A DNA stretch of 64,000 nucleotides, taken from positions 62,001 to 126,000 of the forward strand of contig UQNN01000005.1 in NCBI GenBank assembly GCA_900542445.1. Direction: 5' to 3'. This document shows, piece by piece, positions 1-9,600 of the stretch. The translations under genes were made by a program, and so were the position numbers. The notes under the pieces were generated by a model. That model searched no databases, was not told the DNA's origin, and saw only the letters and a program-made list of their open reading frames with translations. The first letter of the stretch is position 1; every line of letters begins with the position of its first letter. This stretch comes from an uncultured Eubacteriales bacterium (GTDB taxonomy: Bacteria; Bacillota; Clostridia; Christensenellales; Aristaeellaceae).

Positions 1-57
1 GCATAGGCTGAAAGCGGGGCTGGCTCCATGATTTTTCTTCCCATTGGGGTGGAGAGC

Positions 58-402
58 ATGGAGATCACGCGCGGCGATATCTTTATCGCGGATTTGAATC
101 CGGTGCAGGGGAGCGAGCAGGGCGGCGTCCGTCCGGTACTCGTCATCCAGAACGACCGGGGCAACCGCTTTTCCCCGACGGTGATTTGCGCGGCGATGAC
201 CTCGCGCGTGGGCAAGAGCGATCTGCCGACGCACGCCTGGGTCAGCGCGCGGGACAGCGGCCTGAAAAGCGACTCGCTGGTGCTTTGCGAACAGATCCGG
301 ACGCTGGAAAAGCGCCGTCTGCGCGCCAGAGCCGGACGAATCGACGGCATGGCGATGGCGCGGGTGGACGCGTCGCTGCGGTGCGCGCTGGGCATCACAT
401 AA
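58..402 (+). CDS. MazF/PemK-family endoribonuclease toxin (EndoA-like)
   Basis: A 114-aa protein of the MazF/PemK family; members are sequence-specific mRNA endoribonucleases held inactive by a small antitoxin. It begins MEITRGDIFIADLNPVQGSE, the usual family opening, followed by GGVRPVLVIQND (the conserved R-P-x-L-x-x-Q-N block) and a late LCEQIRTLEKRRL segment, as in EndoA/MazF. An upstream ATG at 28 is in frame, but the 10 extra residues do not fit the family, and GGTGGAGAG lies just before the ATG at 58. No antitoxin gene is visible; only 57 bases precede it, so a mazE gene (and alr, its common neighbour) may lie outside the window. Toxin function is inferred from family membership. Confidence 0.88.
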   Translation: MEITRGDIFIADLNPVQGSEQGGVRPVLVIQNDRGNRFSPTVICAAMTSRVGKSDLPTHAWVSARDSGLKSDSLVLCEQIRTLEKRRLRARAGRIDGMAMARVDASLRCALGIT

Positions 403-504
403 CGGGAAAACGGGCAGACTGAAAGCAGGCGGCGGGACGGCGCTTCCGCCGCTTTTCAAACAGAGAAAACGGCGGACAAGCCGAAAGGAATGAGGAGGAT
501 GAAG

Positions 505-1374
505 ATGGAGAAGATCGATTTCAGGGCGGAAGGCAAACAGCTGGCGTGGGATTATCTGCTGGTGACGCTGGGCGCGCTGCTGACCGCGTTTGCGTTCGCC
601 GCGTTCTTTCTGCCGCACGACATTGCGCCAGGCGGCGTGACGGGTATTGCGACGGTGCTTTCCAGCGTCACGGGGCTGAACGTCGGCCTGCTCAGCTTTT
701 TGATCAACCTGCCGCTCTTTGCGATCGGCTGGCGGCGCGTGGGTCTGCGGTTTGCGGTGCGCTCGTTCATCTCGATGATACTGCTCTCACTGTTCATCGA
801 CGTGATGCCGGAATTCGATCTGGCGGGCAACATGATGCTGGCGGCGATTTTTGGCGGCGTGACGATGGGCGCGGGGCTGGGCCTTGTGGTGCGCGCGGGT
901 GCGACGACGGGCGGCACGGACATGGCCGCCATGATCGTTCACGAGCACTGGAACATGTTTACCGTGCCGATGGTGCTCTTTGCCATCGACGGCATCGTCG
1001 TCATCATTGCGGCGCTGAATTTCGGCGTGCAGGCGGGCCTGTTCGCGCTGGTGTCGCTGTATACATCGACCAAAACGATGGATTCGGTCATCAAGGGCTT
1101 CAACACGGCGATGCAGTTCCTCATCATCAGCGCTAGGCAGGAGGAAATCATCCGCCGGATTCACACCGAGTTGGAGCGCGGCTGCACCCGGCTGGAGGCG
1201 ACGGGCACGTATGAAGGGCGCAAAAACGGCACGCTGCTGTGTGTGGTATCCCGCATGGAGGCTTCCAGACTGAAAAAGATCGTCTCCGAATGCGATCCGC
1301 ACGCGTTTGTCACCGTCTGCGACGTGCACGAAGCGCTGGGCGAGGGATTCAGCTATCATCAGCATACGGCCTGA
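505..1374 (+). CDS. YitT family membrane protein (DUF161 + DUF2179)
   Basis: A 289-aa integral membrane protein of the YitT family. The N-terminal two thirds carry several hydrophobic helices with the typical motifs FFLPHDIAPGGVTGIA and GAGLGLVVRAGATTGGTD. The C-terminal part, from about residue 200, is the soluble DUF2179 domain (RRIHTELERGCTRLEATGTY; KNGTLLCVVSRME). ATGs at 490, 499 and 505 are in frame; AGGAGG at 493-498 sits 6 nt before 505, which makes 505 the likely start. The molecular function of the family is unsettled; transport or sensing has been proposed. It stands alone between the toxin and the BMP gene. Confidence 0.85.
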   Translation: MEKIDFRAEGKQLAWDYLLVTLGALLTAFAFAAFFLPHDIAPGGVTGIATVLSSVTGLNVGLLSFLINLPLFAIGWRRVGLRFAVRSFISMILLSLFIDVMPEFDLAGNMMLAAIFGGVTMGAGLGLVVRAGATTGGTDMAAMIVHEHWNMFTVPMVLFAIDGIVVIIAALNFGVQAGLFALVSLYTSTKTMDSVIKGFNTAMQFLIISARQEEIIRRIHTELERGCTRLEATGTYEGRKNGTLLCVVSRMEASRLKKIVSECDPHAFVTVCDVHEALGEGFSYHQHTA

Positions 1375-1412
1375 TTTCATGCACAAAATCGCGCGCAATT
1401 TGTGAAACATGG

Positions 1413-1442
1413 TTTACAAAACAGGATGGATGATGGTATAAT
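1413..1442 (+). promoter_or_regulatory. Putative sigma-A promoter of the BMP-family gene
   Basis: TTTACA at 1413-1418 and TATAAT at 1437-1442, spaced 18 nt, lie in an A/T-richer stretch 63 nt before the start codon. Assigned by consensus match only. Confidence 0.6.
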
Positions 1443-1505
1443 CATTCTTGACACAAAGCGTCCCTGCCATGGGAACGCCAACCCACAACTCAGGAGGAAT
1501 GTATC

Positions 1506-2588
1506 ATGAAAAAGATCCTTTCCGTACTGCTCGCACTGGCCGCGCTGCTCGCGCTGGCTACGTCTGCTGCGCTGGCCGCTGAGATTGCGCTCGTGACCGA
1601 CGTTGGCACCATCGACGACGAATCCTTCAACCAGGCCTGCTGGGAGGGCGTGAAAGCCTATGCCGAGGCCAACGGCAAGACCTATCAGTACTATCAGCCG
1701 GGCGCCGACAGCACCGACGAGCGTCTGAACTCCATCGATCAGGCCGTTTCCGAGGGCGCGAAGGTTATCGTCTGCCCGGGCTACCTGTTCGGCGAGACCG
1801 TTGCCACCGCGCAGGAACTTTATCCGGATGTGGACATCATCGCGGTTGACGTTTCCGCCGGCGATCTGGGCGGCGTGGACGCGCAGCAGAACCTGTACTG
1901 CGCCGTGTTCGGCGAGGAGCAGGCGGGCTATCTGGCCGGCTATGCGGTCGTGAAGGATGGCTACACCAAGCTGGGCTTCCTGGGCGGCATGGCGGTTCCG
2001 GCCGTGCAGCGCTATGGCTACGGCTTCGTGCAGGGCGCGAATGCGGCGGCTGTTGAGCAGGGCACCCCGATTGAAATCAACTACACCTACGGCGGCCAGT
2101 TCTACGGCGACGCGAACATCACCGCCAAGATGGAAGGCTGGTATACCACCGGCACCGAGATCGTCTTCGCCTGCGGCGGCGGCATCTACACCTCCGCGGT
2201 GGAAGCGGCTGTCAAGAGCAAGGCGTATGTGGTCGGCGTTGACGTTGACCAGCACTACATCGGCGAAAAGGCCATCGCTGAGAACGGCTACAATCCGTTC
2301 GTGACCTCCGCCATGAAGGGCCTGAAGGAAGCGACGATTTCCGCGCTGACCAAGTTCTTTGACGGCACCTGGGCCGACATCGGCGGCAAGGTCGAAACCC
2401 TGAACCTTCAGGCGGGCGACTTCGTCGGTCTGCCGACGGCTGAGGCTTCCTGGGGCTTCAAGACCTTCACGCTTGACGAGTACAACAAGCTGATCGAAGA
2501 CATCCGCTCCGGCGCGCTCGTCGTGTCTGCGGATATCGCGGATCATCCGGTCGTTGATGCCAGCGTGACCGTCAACTACATCGACTGA
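1506..2588 (+). CDS. BMP/PnrA family substrate-binding protein
   Basis: A 360-aa exported protein of the Bmp/Med/PnrA family. These are binding proteins for nucleosides or related ligands that work with an ABC importer. Residues 1-24 form a signal peptide, and the mature part opens with the family signature EIALVTDVGTIDDESFNQ. Later blocks include EQAGYLAGYAV, GFLGGMAVPAVQRYGYGF and VVGVDVDQHY. Most characterised relatives are lipoproteins, but no lipobox cysteine is visible here, so it may be released or held otherwise. A strong Shine-Dalgarno AGGAGGA precedes the ATG. It has its own promoter and terminator, and no transporter permease or ATPase genes adjoin it, so partner and ligand cannot be told from context. 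Confidence 0.85.
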   Translation: MKKILSVLLALAALLALATSAALAAEIALVTDVGTIDDESFNQACWEGVKAYAEANGKTYQYYQPGADSTDERLNSIDQAVSEGAKVIVCPGYLFGETVATAQELYPDVDIIAVDVSAGDLGGVDAQQNLYCAVFGEEQAGYLAGYAVVKDGYTKLGFLGGMAVPAVQRYGYGFVQGANAAAVEQGTPIEINYTYGGQFYGDANITAKMEGWYTTGTEIVFACGGGIYTSAVEAAVKSKAYVVGVDVDQHYIGEKAIAENGYNPFVTSAMKGLKEATISALTKFFDGTWADIGGKVETLNLQAGDFVGLPTAEASWGFKTFTLDEYNKLIEDIRSGALVVSADIADHPVVDASVTVNYID

Positions 2589-2602
2589 TTTCCATCAAAC
2601 GA

Positions 2603-2634
2603 GGCTCTCCGCTCCAAGGCGGAGGGCCTTTTTT
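2603..2634 (+). terminator. Rho-independent terminator after the BMP gene
   Basis: Arms GGCTCTCCGC (2603-2612) and GCGGAGGGCC (2619-2628) pair with one G-U wobble and are followed by six T residues. It lies 14 nt beyond the stop codon. Confidence 0.85.
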
Positions 2635-2708
2635 CTGTGCATGCGAGACATGCCGTCTCCCGCAGACGCATACAGTGAAAGGCAGGAAGTCCGAGGGAGG
2701 GATAGAGC

Positions 2709-4205
2709 ATGGAATTGACCTTATCGCGCGAGACGCTGTGCTTTGAGCGCCTTGCTTTGTCGCAGCGGGAGCAGGTCAGCGTGGAGGGAGAAGCGACGCT
2801 GCCGGGCAGCATGCGCGACGCGGTGACGGTTTTGAGCGTGCAGGCGCAGGCGTATCTGGAAAAGGCGGAAGCCGTTGCGGGCGGCGTGATGCTCAAAGGG
2901 CACGTGAGCTTTCAGGCGCTGTATACGCAGGGGGATTTAACGCGCATTCGGGCGATGGAAACGACCTGCGATTTTGAGCACAGCATCGAGGCACAGGAAG
3001 CGACGCCGGACATGCGTGTGAACGCCAGCGTCGCCGTGCAGGAGACGGAGGGCACGGCGGTGAGCGGCCGCATGACGCTGCGCGCGCTGCTGGATATTCA
3101 GGCGGAAGCGTTTGAAACCACCCGGCAGGAGCTGGTGACCGACGCGGCGGGCGGAGAGAATGCGCTGCGCACCCAGAAACAGACTATCGCGTTCTGCCGA
3201 ACCGCGCCGCTGGGCGAGGATAAAACGCTCGTGCGGGAGGAATTTGATCTGCCCGCGCGGCTGGAGGTCGGCGATGTGCTCAGCGCGACGGGCGAGGCCA
3301 GCGTGTCCGAATTGACGGGCGGCGCGGGGCGCATCGGCATATGCGGCACGGTGGAGGTGCGCGTGCTGCACAAAGCACAGGAGGCGGGCGATCCGCTCGT
3401 GATGACGAGCCACGAGCTGCCGTTTGAACTGAGCATCGACGCGCAGCCGCCGGAAGGGGCGCGGCTGCACGCACAGGCCGAGGCCGTTGACGTGATGGCG
3501 GATTCCATCGCAGATGACAAGCATCGAACGCTGCGCGTGGAAGCGGAGGTGCGCGTGCGCCTGAGCTGCTGCGTGCAGGAAGAAAAGCAGCTGCTCGAAG
3601 ACCTGTACAGCATCACGGGCGACGAACTGATTCCACAGACGGAGACGTTTGACATTCATCAATTTGAAGAAAGCGCCGACGCGCGCGAAAGCACGCGTTT
3701 GCAGGTTGCCCTGCCCAAGGACGCGCCGCCTATTGGCTCTGTGCTCGCGGCGTTCGCTCAGCCGACCATTACCGCAGTTGAGCCTGCCGGAAAACGGCTC
3801 AATGCGGAAGGCGTGATGGCCGTGACACTGATTTATCTGCCGATGGATTCGGATATCCCGATGGCCGTGCGCTCGCGAGAACCGTTTGAAATGACTTTCC
3901 CGATGGAAGCGGCGGACGACGCGCTGACACAGGCGCATGTCATTGAGGCGACGCCAGGCCCGGCAACGAGCGACCGCGCGGAGGTGCGCTGCGTCGTTTC
4001 GCTGCACATGGTCAAACACGGCGTGCGGCCGACGGCGGCGATTGTCGATGTGGAGCAGCGCCCGGCGGCGAGACAGGAGCGCGGCTTTGTGCTGGTTTGG
4101 CCCGCAAAAGGCGAAACGCGCTGGCAGATGGCCAAACGGCTGCGCGTCGCCGAAGAAGAACTGCATCCGGCGGGGAAAGGCGCCGTGTTGGCGTTTCGCC
4201 GATGA
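2709..4205 (+). CDS. DUF3794 (SPOCS) domain protein with LysM-like C terminus
   Basis: A 498-aa protein resembling clostridial SPOCS/DUF3794 proteins, which often end in a LysM domain and are associated with spore coat or envelope morphogenesis. Residues about 20-130 and 185-300 look like repeated beta-rich SPOCS units (for example ARLEVGDVLSATGEASV and ELPFELSIDAQPPEGARLHA). The last 45 residues (ERGFVLVWPAKGETRWQMAKRL) match a LysM-like end, though shortened. There is no signal peptide. GAGGGAGG precedes the ATG. The box CATACAGT at 2669-2676 matches the -10 consensus of mother-cell sigma-E promoters, but no clear -35 was seen. A sporulation role is inferred from the family. Confidence 0.75.
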   Translation: MELTLSRETLCFERLALSQREQVSVEGEATLPGSMRDAVTVLSVQAQAYLEKAEAVAGGVMLKGHVSFQALYTQGDLTRIRAMETTCDFEHSIEAQEATPDMRVNASVAVQETEGTAVSGRMTLRALLDIQAEAFETTRQELVTDAAGGENALRTQKQTIAFCRTAPLGEDKTLVREEFDLPARLEVGDVLSATGEASVSELTGGAGRIGICGTVEVRVLHKAQEAGDPLVMTSHELPFELSIDAQPPEGARLHAQAEAVDVMADSIADDKHRTLRVEAEVRVRLSCCVQEEKQLLEDLYSITGDELIPQTETFDIHQFEESADARESTRLQVALPKDAPPIGSVLAAFAQPTITAVEPAGKRLNAEGVMAVTLIYLPMDSDIPMAVRSREPFEMTFPMEAADDALTQAHVIEATPGPATSDRAEVRCVVSLHMVKHGVRPTAAIVDVEQRPAARQERGFVLVWPAKGETRWQMAKRLRVAEEELHPAGKGAVLAFRR

Positions 4206-4214
4206 AAGCGATCC

Positions 4215-4237
4215 AAGGACGCGAAAGCGTCCTTTTT
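4215..4237 (+). terminator. Rho-independent terminator after the SPOCS gene
   Basis: Perfect stem AAGGACGC (4215-4222), GAAA tetraloop, GCGTCCTT (4227-4234), running into TTTTT. It separates the SPOCS gene from the pilus operon. Confidence 0.88.
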
Positions 4238-4525
4238 GCTTGGCAAGAAAACGGGGTGGGAAACACAGAAAAGACAAGTATCCGCATGGAGACGAGACAA
4301 ACGGTTACATGACAGTGACAGACAAAAAATGAGAAGGTAAAAGAAATGTCACCAACAACAAACGAAAAAAAATGTTAAAAAATACCATTGAAGTATTGAA
4401 AAAGAAAAGAGTGACTGATATAATAAAGCGGTAGTGATTAACTTTTCGGTCAAGAATACGAAAACGGTTTCGGCCGTACAATCAGCCGCTCGACAAGAAG
4501 CCGGAAAGAAAAAGGAGAGTTCGCT
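4238..4525 (+). promoter_or_regulatory. A/T-rich leader with sigma-A promoter of the pilus operon
   Basis: This spacer is visibly A/T-richer than its surroundings. TTGAAA at 4396-4401 and TATAAT at 4419-4424, with a 17-nt spacer, form a near-consensus promoter about 100 nt before the first pilus-locus gene. The rest of the leader (about 4430-4510) has no long hairpin and no ORF. AAAGGAG before the ATG at 4526 is the ribosome binding site. Confidence 0.7.
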
Positions 4526-6646
4526 ATGAAGAAAAAATACACCGCCGCTGTCTTGATCGCCGCGATGTTTGCGGTTACTCAGAAGCTGCCGATGCGTTTC
4601 GAGCGCGCCCATGCGGAAGGCGAAGATGGCAGTGTGGGCGAGCCGGGAACGCCGGATCAGCAGAATGATCAGGGGGTGGAAGCGGTCGTCAGCAGCGAAC
4701 CCGTCTATATAGAGGAGAGCCAGGCGGAAGCTGTTGCGAAAGTGGAGACGGTGGGAGAACCGGAAGCGACCGAAGAACCTGAGGTCGTGGGAGAACCGGA
4801 AGCGACCGAAGAACCTGAGGTTGTGGAGGAACCGGAAGCGACCGAAGAACCTGAGGTTGTGGAGGAACCGGAAGCGACCGAAACGCCCGTACCGACGGAA
4901 ACGCCGATTCCCACGGAAACGCCGATTCCCACGGAAACGCCGATTCCCACGGAAACCCCGGCTCCGACAGAAACACCGATTCCTGTGGAAGAGCAGCAGC
5001 GCGAATTGCCCGCTATCCTGATGCAAATCGAGGATGAAGGGTTTGCCTATGTCAAAACGGCGGGCGACGGCGTAAAGCTGTATGCCGACGCGTGGATGGA
5101 ACGCAGGATCGGCACGCTGGACGGCGGCCAGAGTGTGCTGCTGGCGCTTGACTATGAGGAAATCGAAGAAAATCGCTTTGCGGTCTATGTCGTCTTCGCG
5201 CATGACGGCGATGTAATGGAAGGCTATGTGCGCCTGAGCGGACTGGACCCCCAGACGATGGACGGCGAAGTCTTTATCCGGGAACACGAAAACAGCGCTG
5301 TGAAGTGCGACGATTATCCGCTGGTTAACGTCGCGTTTACGCCGAAACAGGCGGAAAAAGAGAAAGAAGAGACGACGGGCGCGGAAAAGAAAGCGGATGC
5401 TTCGACAAAAGGCGGCGCAGAGGAAACGGTTGTGCCTGAAGCGACCGTCACGCCGGAAATAACGGCTGTACCCGAAGCGACCGTCACACCGGAACCGACA
5501 GCCACGCCGGAATGCACGCCCGAACCTACCGAAGAGCCGCTTAACCTGCCGCCGATTCCCGATCAGATTGAGCGGAACGGTTACGCTTATGTGCGCACGG
5601 CCGAGCTGGAAGTCAAATTGTACACAGATGAGAACCTGGACGAGCAGTTTGCCTCCATTTATGAAAAGGGCGCTGTGCTGCTGGCCGACGGGTATGCCGA
5701 GCGGGCTTCTGCCAAGAATTACGCTCTGCACGTCTATGCTTTCGATGGGGAAGACGTGGTGGAGGGCTTCGTGAGCCTGAAACGCATGATTCAGTCGCCG
5801 TTGGATTCGGATTTGGAAAGCGGTGCGGCCGACGTGGATGGCCTGCCGGTGGCTGAGACCAGCATTCACTGGAAAAAGAACGCCGCGCCGACTCCGACAC
5901 AGACCCCAACCCCGACGTTAACGCCGGAGCCGACGCAGACGCCGGAGCCGACGCAGACGCCGGAACTGACGCAGACGCCGGAGCCGACGCAGACGCCGGA
6001 ACCGACACAGACGCCGGAACCGACACAGACGCCGGAGCCGACGCAGACGCCGGAACTGACGCAAACGCCGATTGCGACGCTGGAAGCGAAAACCGCGCAG
6101 AACGGCAAAAAAGCGGAGCAGCTGGCGGACGGACAGCCGGAAGCCACGGACGGCGAAGCGGATCGCGATGACGAAGCGGAGCTTCCGATCATCAAAAACC
6201 CGGAACAGCCTGTGGTCGTGAATCCGGGCAAACTGCCGACCGGGGAGCAGCCGGAGGCGACGGGCGGCGAAGCCGAACCGGAGCAAAAGCCGGAGGCGAC
6301 GGACGGCGAAGCCGAACCGGAGCAGAAGCCGGAGGCCACGGACGGCGAAGCCGAACCGGAGCAGAAGCCGGATGAGCAGCCGACGCAGCTGCAAGTTAAC
6401 GTGTTGATCGACGCGTCGAATGGGCTGGCGTATGAGGGCGGCGAAATCGGGTTTATCGCGGCGGTTTCCGGCGCGGAACCGGACGAGCTGCTGTTCCAGT
6501 GGCAGTATTCCGAAGACGGCGAAAACTGGGAGAATATTGCCGGCGCGACCGGACAAACCCACGAGGAAACCGTGACCCCGATGAACGCGAACGGCTATTG
6601 GCGCGTTCTGGTCAAAAAACAGGCGGAAACGCAGAAGGGAGAATAA
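4526..6646 (+). CDS. Secreted proline/acidic-repeat surface protein with two SH3-like modules
   Basis: A 706-aa exported protein, first gene of the pilus locus. Residues 1-35 are a signal peptide. Tandem repeats follow: acidic EPEATEEPEVV units, then TETPIP units, to about residue 155. Two related modules of about 70 residues follow, starting at residues 172 (GFAYVKTA) and 352 (GYAYVRTA) and resembling bacterial SH3-like folds. A second repeat tract of TPEPTQ units (5905-6075) and three EATDGEAEPEQKP units (about 6260-6370) come next, and the protein ends in an Ig-like segment (LLFQWQYSEDGENWENI). No LPXTG motif or C-terminal membrane anchor is present, unlike the next genes, so it is secreted or wall-associated by other means. 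The function is not recognised. Confidence 0.75.
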   Translation: MKKKYTAAVLIAAMFAVTQKLPMRFERAHAEGEDGSVGEPGTPDQQNDQGVEAVVSSEPVYIEESQAEAVAKVETVGEPEATEEPEVVGEPEATEEPEVVEEPEATEEPEVVEEPEATETPVPTETPIPTETPIPTETPIPTETPAPTETPIPVEEQQRELPAILMQIEDEGFAYVKTAGDGVKLYADAWMERRIGTLDGGQSVLLALDYEEIEENRFAVYVVFAHDGDVMEGYVRLSGLDPQTMDGEVFIREHENSAVKCDDYPLVNVAFTPKQAEKEKEETTGAEKKADASTKGGAEETVVPEATVTPEITAVPEATVTPEPTATPECTPEPTEEPLNLPPIPDQIERNGYAYVRTAELEVKLYTDENLDEQFASIYEKGAVLLADGYAERASAKNYALHVYAFDGEDVVEGFVSLKRMIQSPLDSDLESGAADVDGLPVAETSIHWKKNAAPTPTQTPTPTLTPEPTQTPEPTQTPELTQTPEPTQTPEPTQTPEPTQTPEPTQTPELTQTPIATLEAKTAQNGKKAEQLADGQPEATDGEADRDDEAELPIIKNPEQPVVVNPGKLPTGEQPEATGGEAEPEQKPEATDGEAEPEQKPEATDGEAEPEQKPDEQPTQLQVNVLIDASNGLAYEGGEIGFIAAVSGAEPDELLFQWQYSEDGENWENIAGATGQTHEETVTPMNANGYWRVLVKKQAETQKGE
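4748..4984 (+). repeat. In-frame tandem repeats (EPEATEEPEVV and TETPIP units)
   Basis: Near-identical 33-nt units encoding EPEATEEPEVV-like peptides are followed by 18-nt units encoding TETPIP, with identical codons from unit to unit. Such arrays change length by slippage or recombination and probably act as wall-spanning stalks. Confidence 0.8.
5905..6075 (+). repeat. In-frame TPEPTQ tandem repeats
   Basis: About ten 18-nt units encode TPEPTQ or TPELTQ in the same surface-protein gene. Only a few third positions vary (ccg/acg, gag/gaa), which suggests recent expansion. Confidence 0.82.
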
Positions 6647-6648
6647 CC

Positions 6649-9600
6649 ATGGGCGAGATGAAACGCTTTTTCAGCCTGATGATGGCGGTTATTCTTTTGA
6701 TGTGCGCCGCAGTGCCCGCCGCCGCAGAGGAAGGAGCGGAGATCATATCTCCGTCTGCGCGGATCAATTTCAGAAGCAGCGCGCAGAACACGAAAAATGT
6801 CGGCAACAACGGCATGGGCGGATTGCTGACCGACGTGGTGATTATCGATGAGAACGGCAAAGACGTGACGAGCGGGCCGGTTGAGGTCGGGCAGAAATAC
6901 AAGTTCAAGTTCGATTTTAAAGAGGACGGCGAAAACAAGCAGTTTGTCGAAGGCAAACTGACGTATCGTTTTCCGGAAGGGCTGACGTTTGAAAACGTCG
7001 CCAGACAACCGGTAAAGGACAGCGCCGGAAACATCGTCGGTTATTACGAAATCGCCAACAACGAATTGACGTTTACGCCGCGCTATACCAGCGACGGCAG
7101 GCAGTACTACGACGAAAGAACGAGCGAGCATCCGTACAGCTTTATCGACGTGACGGATGCGTCGCTGGGCTTCGACTTTAAGGGTGAGTTTAAAAACGCT
7201 TCCGAGGGCGAAAATTCAAGCTTTGAGTTCGGCGCGGGTAAAACGATCACCATCAAGGTGAATCCGGAAAACAAAGAAAGCAAGGCCGAGGTCGTCAAGA
7301 CGAGCGAAAAGGCCGAGCAGGGCGGAAGAAAGGGCATCGCATACGCCATCGATGTGAACGTTTCCGGAACGGACGATCCGACGATCCTGAAGGTTTGGGA
7401 TGCGCCGGGCGGAAACAACAAATCCGTTCTGGATTGGAGCGCGCTGCTGGGCGACGACTGGACGAATCAATTCAAGGTTGTCAGGGTATCCGCAGACGGC
7501 ATGACGGAAACGGTGGTGGACGGCGCGGATTATACGCTGACCCGAAACACCAACAACGGCGAATACACGGGCTTTGAGTTGGAATTTGACAAAAACGTCG
7601 TCAAGACGGGCGATCATTATCGGATTCGCTACTTCGTCCCGATCGACGAAGCGGAGCTCGCCAAGCACGCCGACCGCATATACGTCGGCTCGAACAACGT
7701 CTGGGCGGATGTGGACGGCAAACAGGATCACGCATGGAGCGGCGACCAGACGTTTGACGGCACGAAGGAGATCGCCAAGCAGGCCACGGGCACGAACCGC
7801 GAGAACCAGACGATCAACTGGAAGCTGACCGTCGGCAACGGAACGACGGATATCGCGGGGAAGATCGTGACGGACGAATGGACGATCCCGGCGGACGTTC
7901 AGCAGATTATGCTGAGCGACGAGGCGGAGTTTACGATCAAACTGTATGACAGCTTTGACAACGAAACCAAAACCATCAAGGTGAAAAAAGGCTCGGCAGA
8001 CTTCGCAAAGTATTTCACCGAAACGAGCGCGAACGGGTTCAAGTTCAAAGTGCCTTCCGACAAGGGCACGGTGAAGCGCTGCACGGTGGAGTATCAGACG
8101 AAGATCGAGCGGGAAGTGGGCAATGGAAACACCATCACCGTGACCAACACGGCGCGGGACGATCATGGAAATGCCGACAGCGGAAGCGGGAGCTTGCCGC
8201 CGCCGCCCGACGTTGAAACGCCGATCCAGAATATTCAGAAGGAAGGCAAAATCGTCGGCGATCACATCCATTATCGGTCTACGCTGACGATTCCCGCGGA
8301 TCGAATCGGAAAGCATGTCTTCCTGACGGATAAAATCCAGATTACTCAGTATCAAAACGACGAAAACAGCACGCTGGGCGACGTCGATTTTGTGCCGAGC
8401 GCGGAAGACGTGACCATTTGGGCCAAAGGAAAGAATGACACGGACTACATCGATATCACGACGAAAGGTTACACGTTCAGGATCGTCGAGCAGACGTGGA
8501 CGAAGGGTCTGTTTGAGCTGGGCTTCAACTGGCCGGAGGGACAGAACGCGATTTGGCAGTGGCAGCCCGCGGAAGACGTCGATTTGATCATCGAGTATGA
8601 TGTGCCGCTGAGCGCGGAGGTTTATCGAAACGGCCAGAAGCTCGGCACGATCGCGGACGTGGACAGCGGCTACATCACCAACCACATCCGGGAAGGCTGG
8701 AACGGAACGCCCGCTTTCAGCTCGATTCCCAGAACCAAATCGGTGCGCAAGTGGGTCGGCGACGTCAACCACACGGACGGCACGATTGAATACTTCATCG
8801 AGGTGAACGGCGACTTTGGCAACGGCCTGGTCGGCGTGACGGAACCGCTGAAGGATCGGTTTGACGCCGGTCTGGAATACGTGAATAACTCCTTTACCAT
8901 CAGCATGAAGGTGCGGGAGGGAAACTATATTGCCGCGCACAACGAGCTGATTGTGACGGGCATCAATCCGACGCTCAACGGGAACGAATGGACGTTTGAC
9001 TGGAACGTGGACGGCGCGACGGTGAAGCGGAAGCAGAACGGAACCGACGCGAAGTTCTCCGATATTTTGAATATTGGAGAGGGCAGCCAGTGGTACAACG
9101 CGCCGTATAGATGGCCGCGCCAGAGCGACGAAAGCGATACGTATCCCAGCCTGACGTTCTCGTACAAGCTCAAGGTTCGTGATTACGGCGAGAAAGAGCC
9201 GAACACCCAGCTGACGTACAACAACACGGCAATCCTGGGACATGCAACGGCTGGCGCAACATCCACCATCACCACGCCCGGCATGCTGAGCAAGGACATG
9301 CAGGATGTGGACGGCATGGCGAAAGCTGTGATCACGGCCAACCTGCTGGGCAGAAAGTTCAACAACGGCAGCGACGTCACGCTCGAAGACACGATGACGA
9401 ACCTCATGCCGGTATTGAGCTCGATCAAGGTCGAGACGCGGGAAAACGGTCAGTGGACGGATCTGGACACGAAAGCATGGTCGTATACGTACACGATCGA
9501 CAACGAACGCAATCAGGAAAAGCTGATCTTTACCCTGCCGGATGAAAAACCGATCCGGATTTCGTATGACGCCTATCCGAAGAACAAGAATGCGGACGAT

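Noticed and set aside
1..57. Possible end of an upstream gene (TAG at 4-6 in frame 1)
   Set aside because: Too few bases to support a coding call or to identify an antitoxin or alr gene.
4349..5869. 506-aa minus-strand frame rich in FRGNRR/RFRF repeats
   Set aside because: The repeats are the reverse reading of the tandem arrays in the plus-strand surface gene, and it crosses that operon's promoter.
6499..6648. Longer start for the adhesin, overlapping the first surface gene
   Set aside because: The ATG at 6649 gives a signal peptide and a ribosome binding site; the extension is an out-of-frame shadow. A frameshifted fusion of the two genes is also not supported, since both have good starts and the first has a normal stop.
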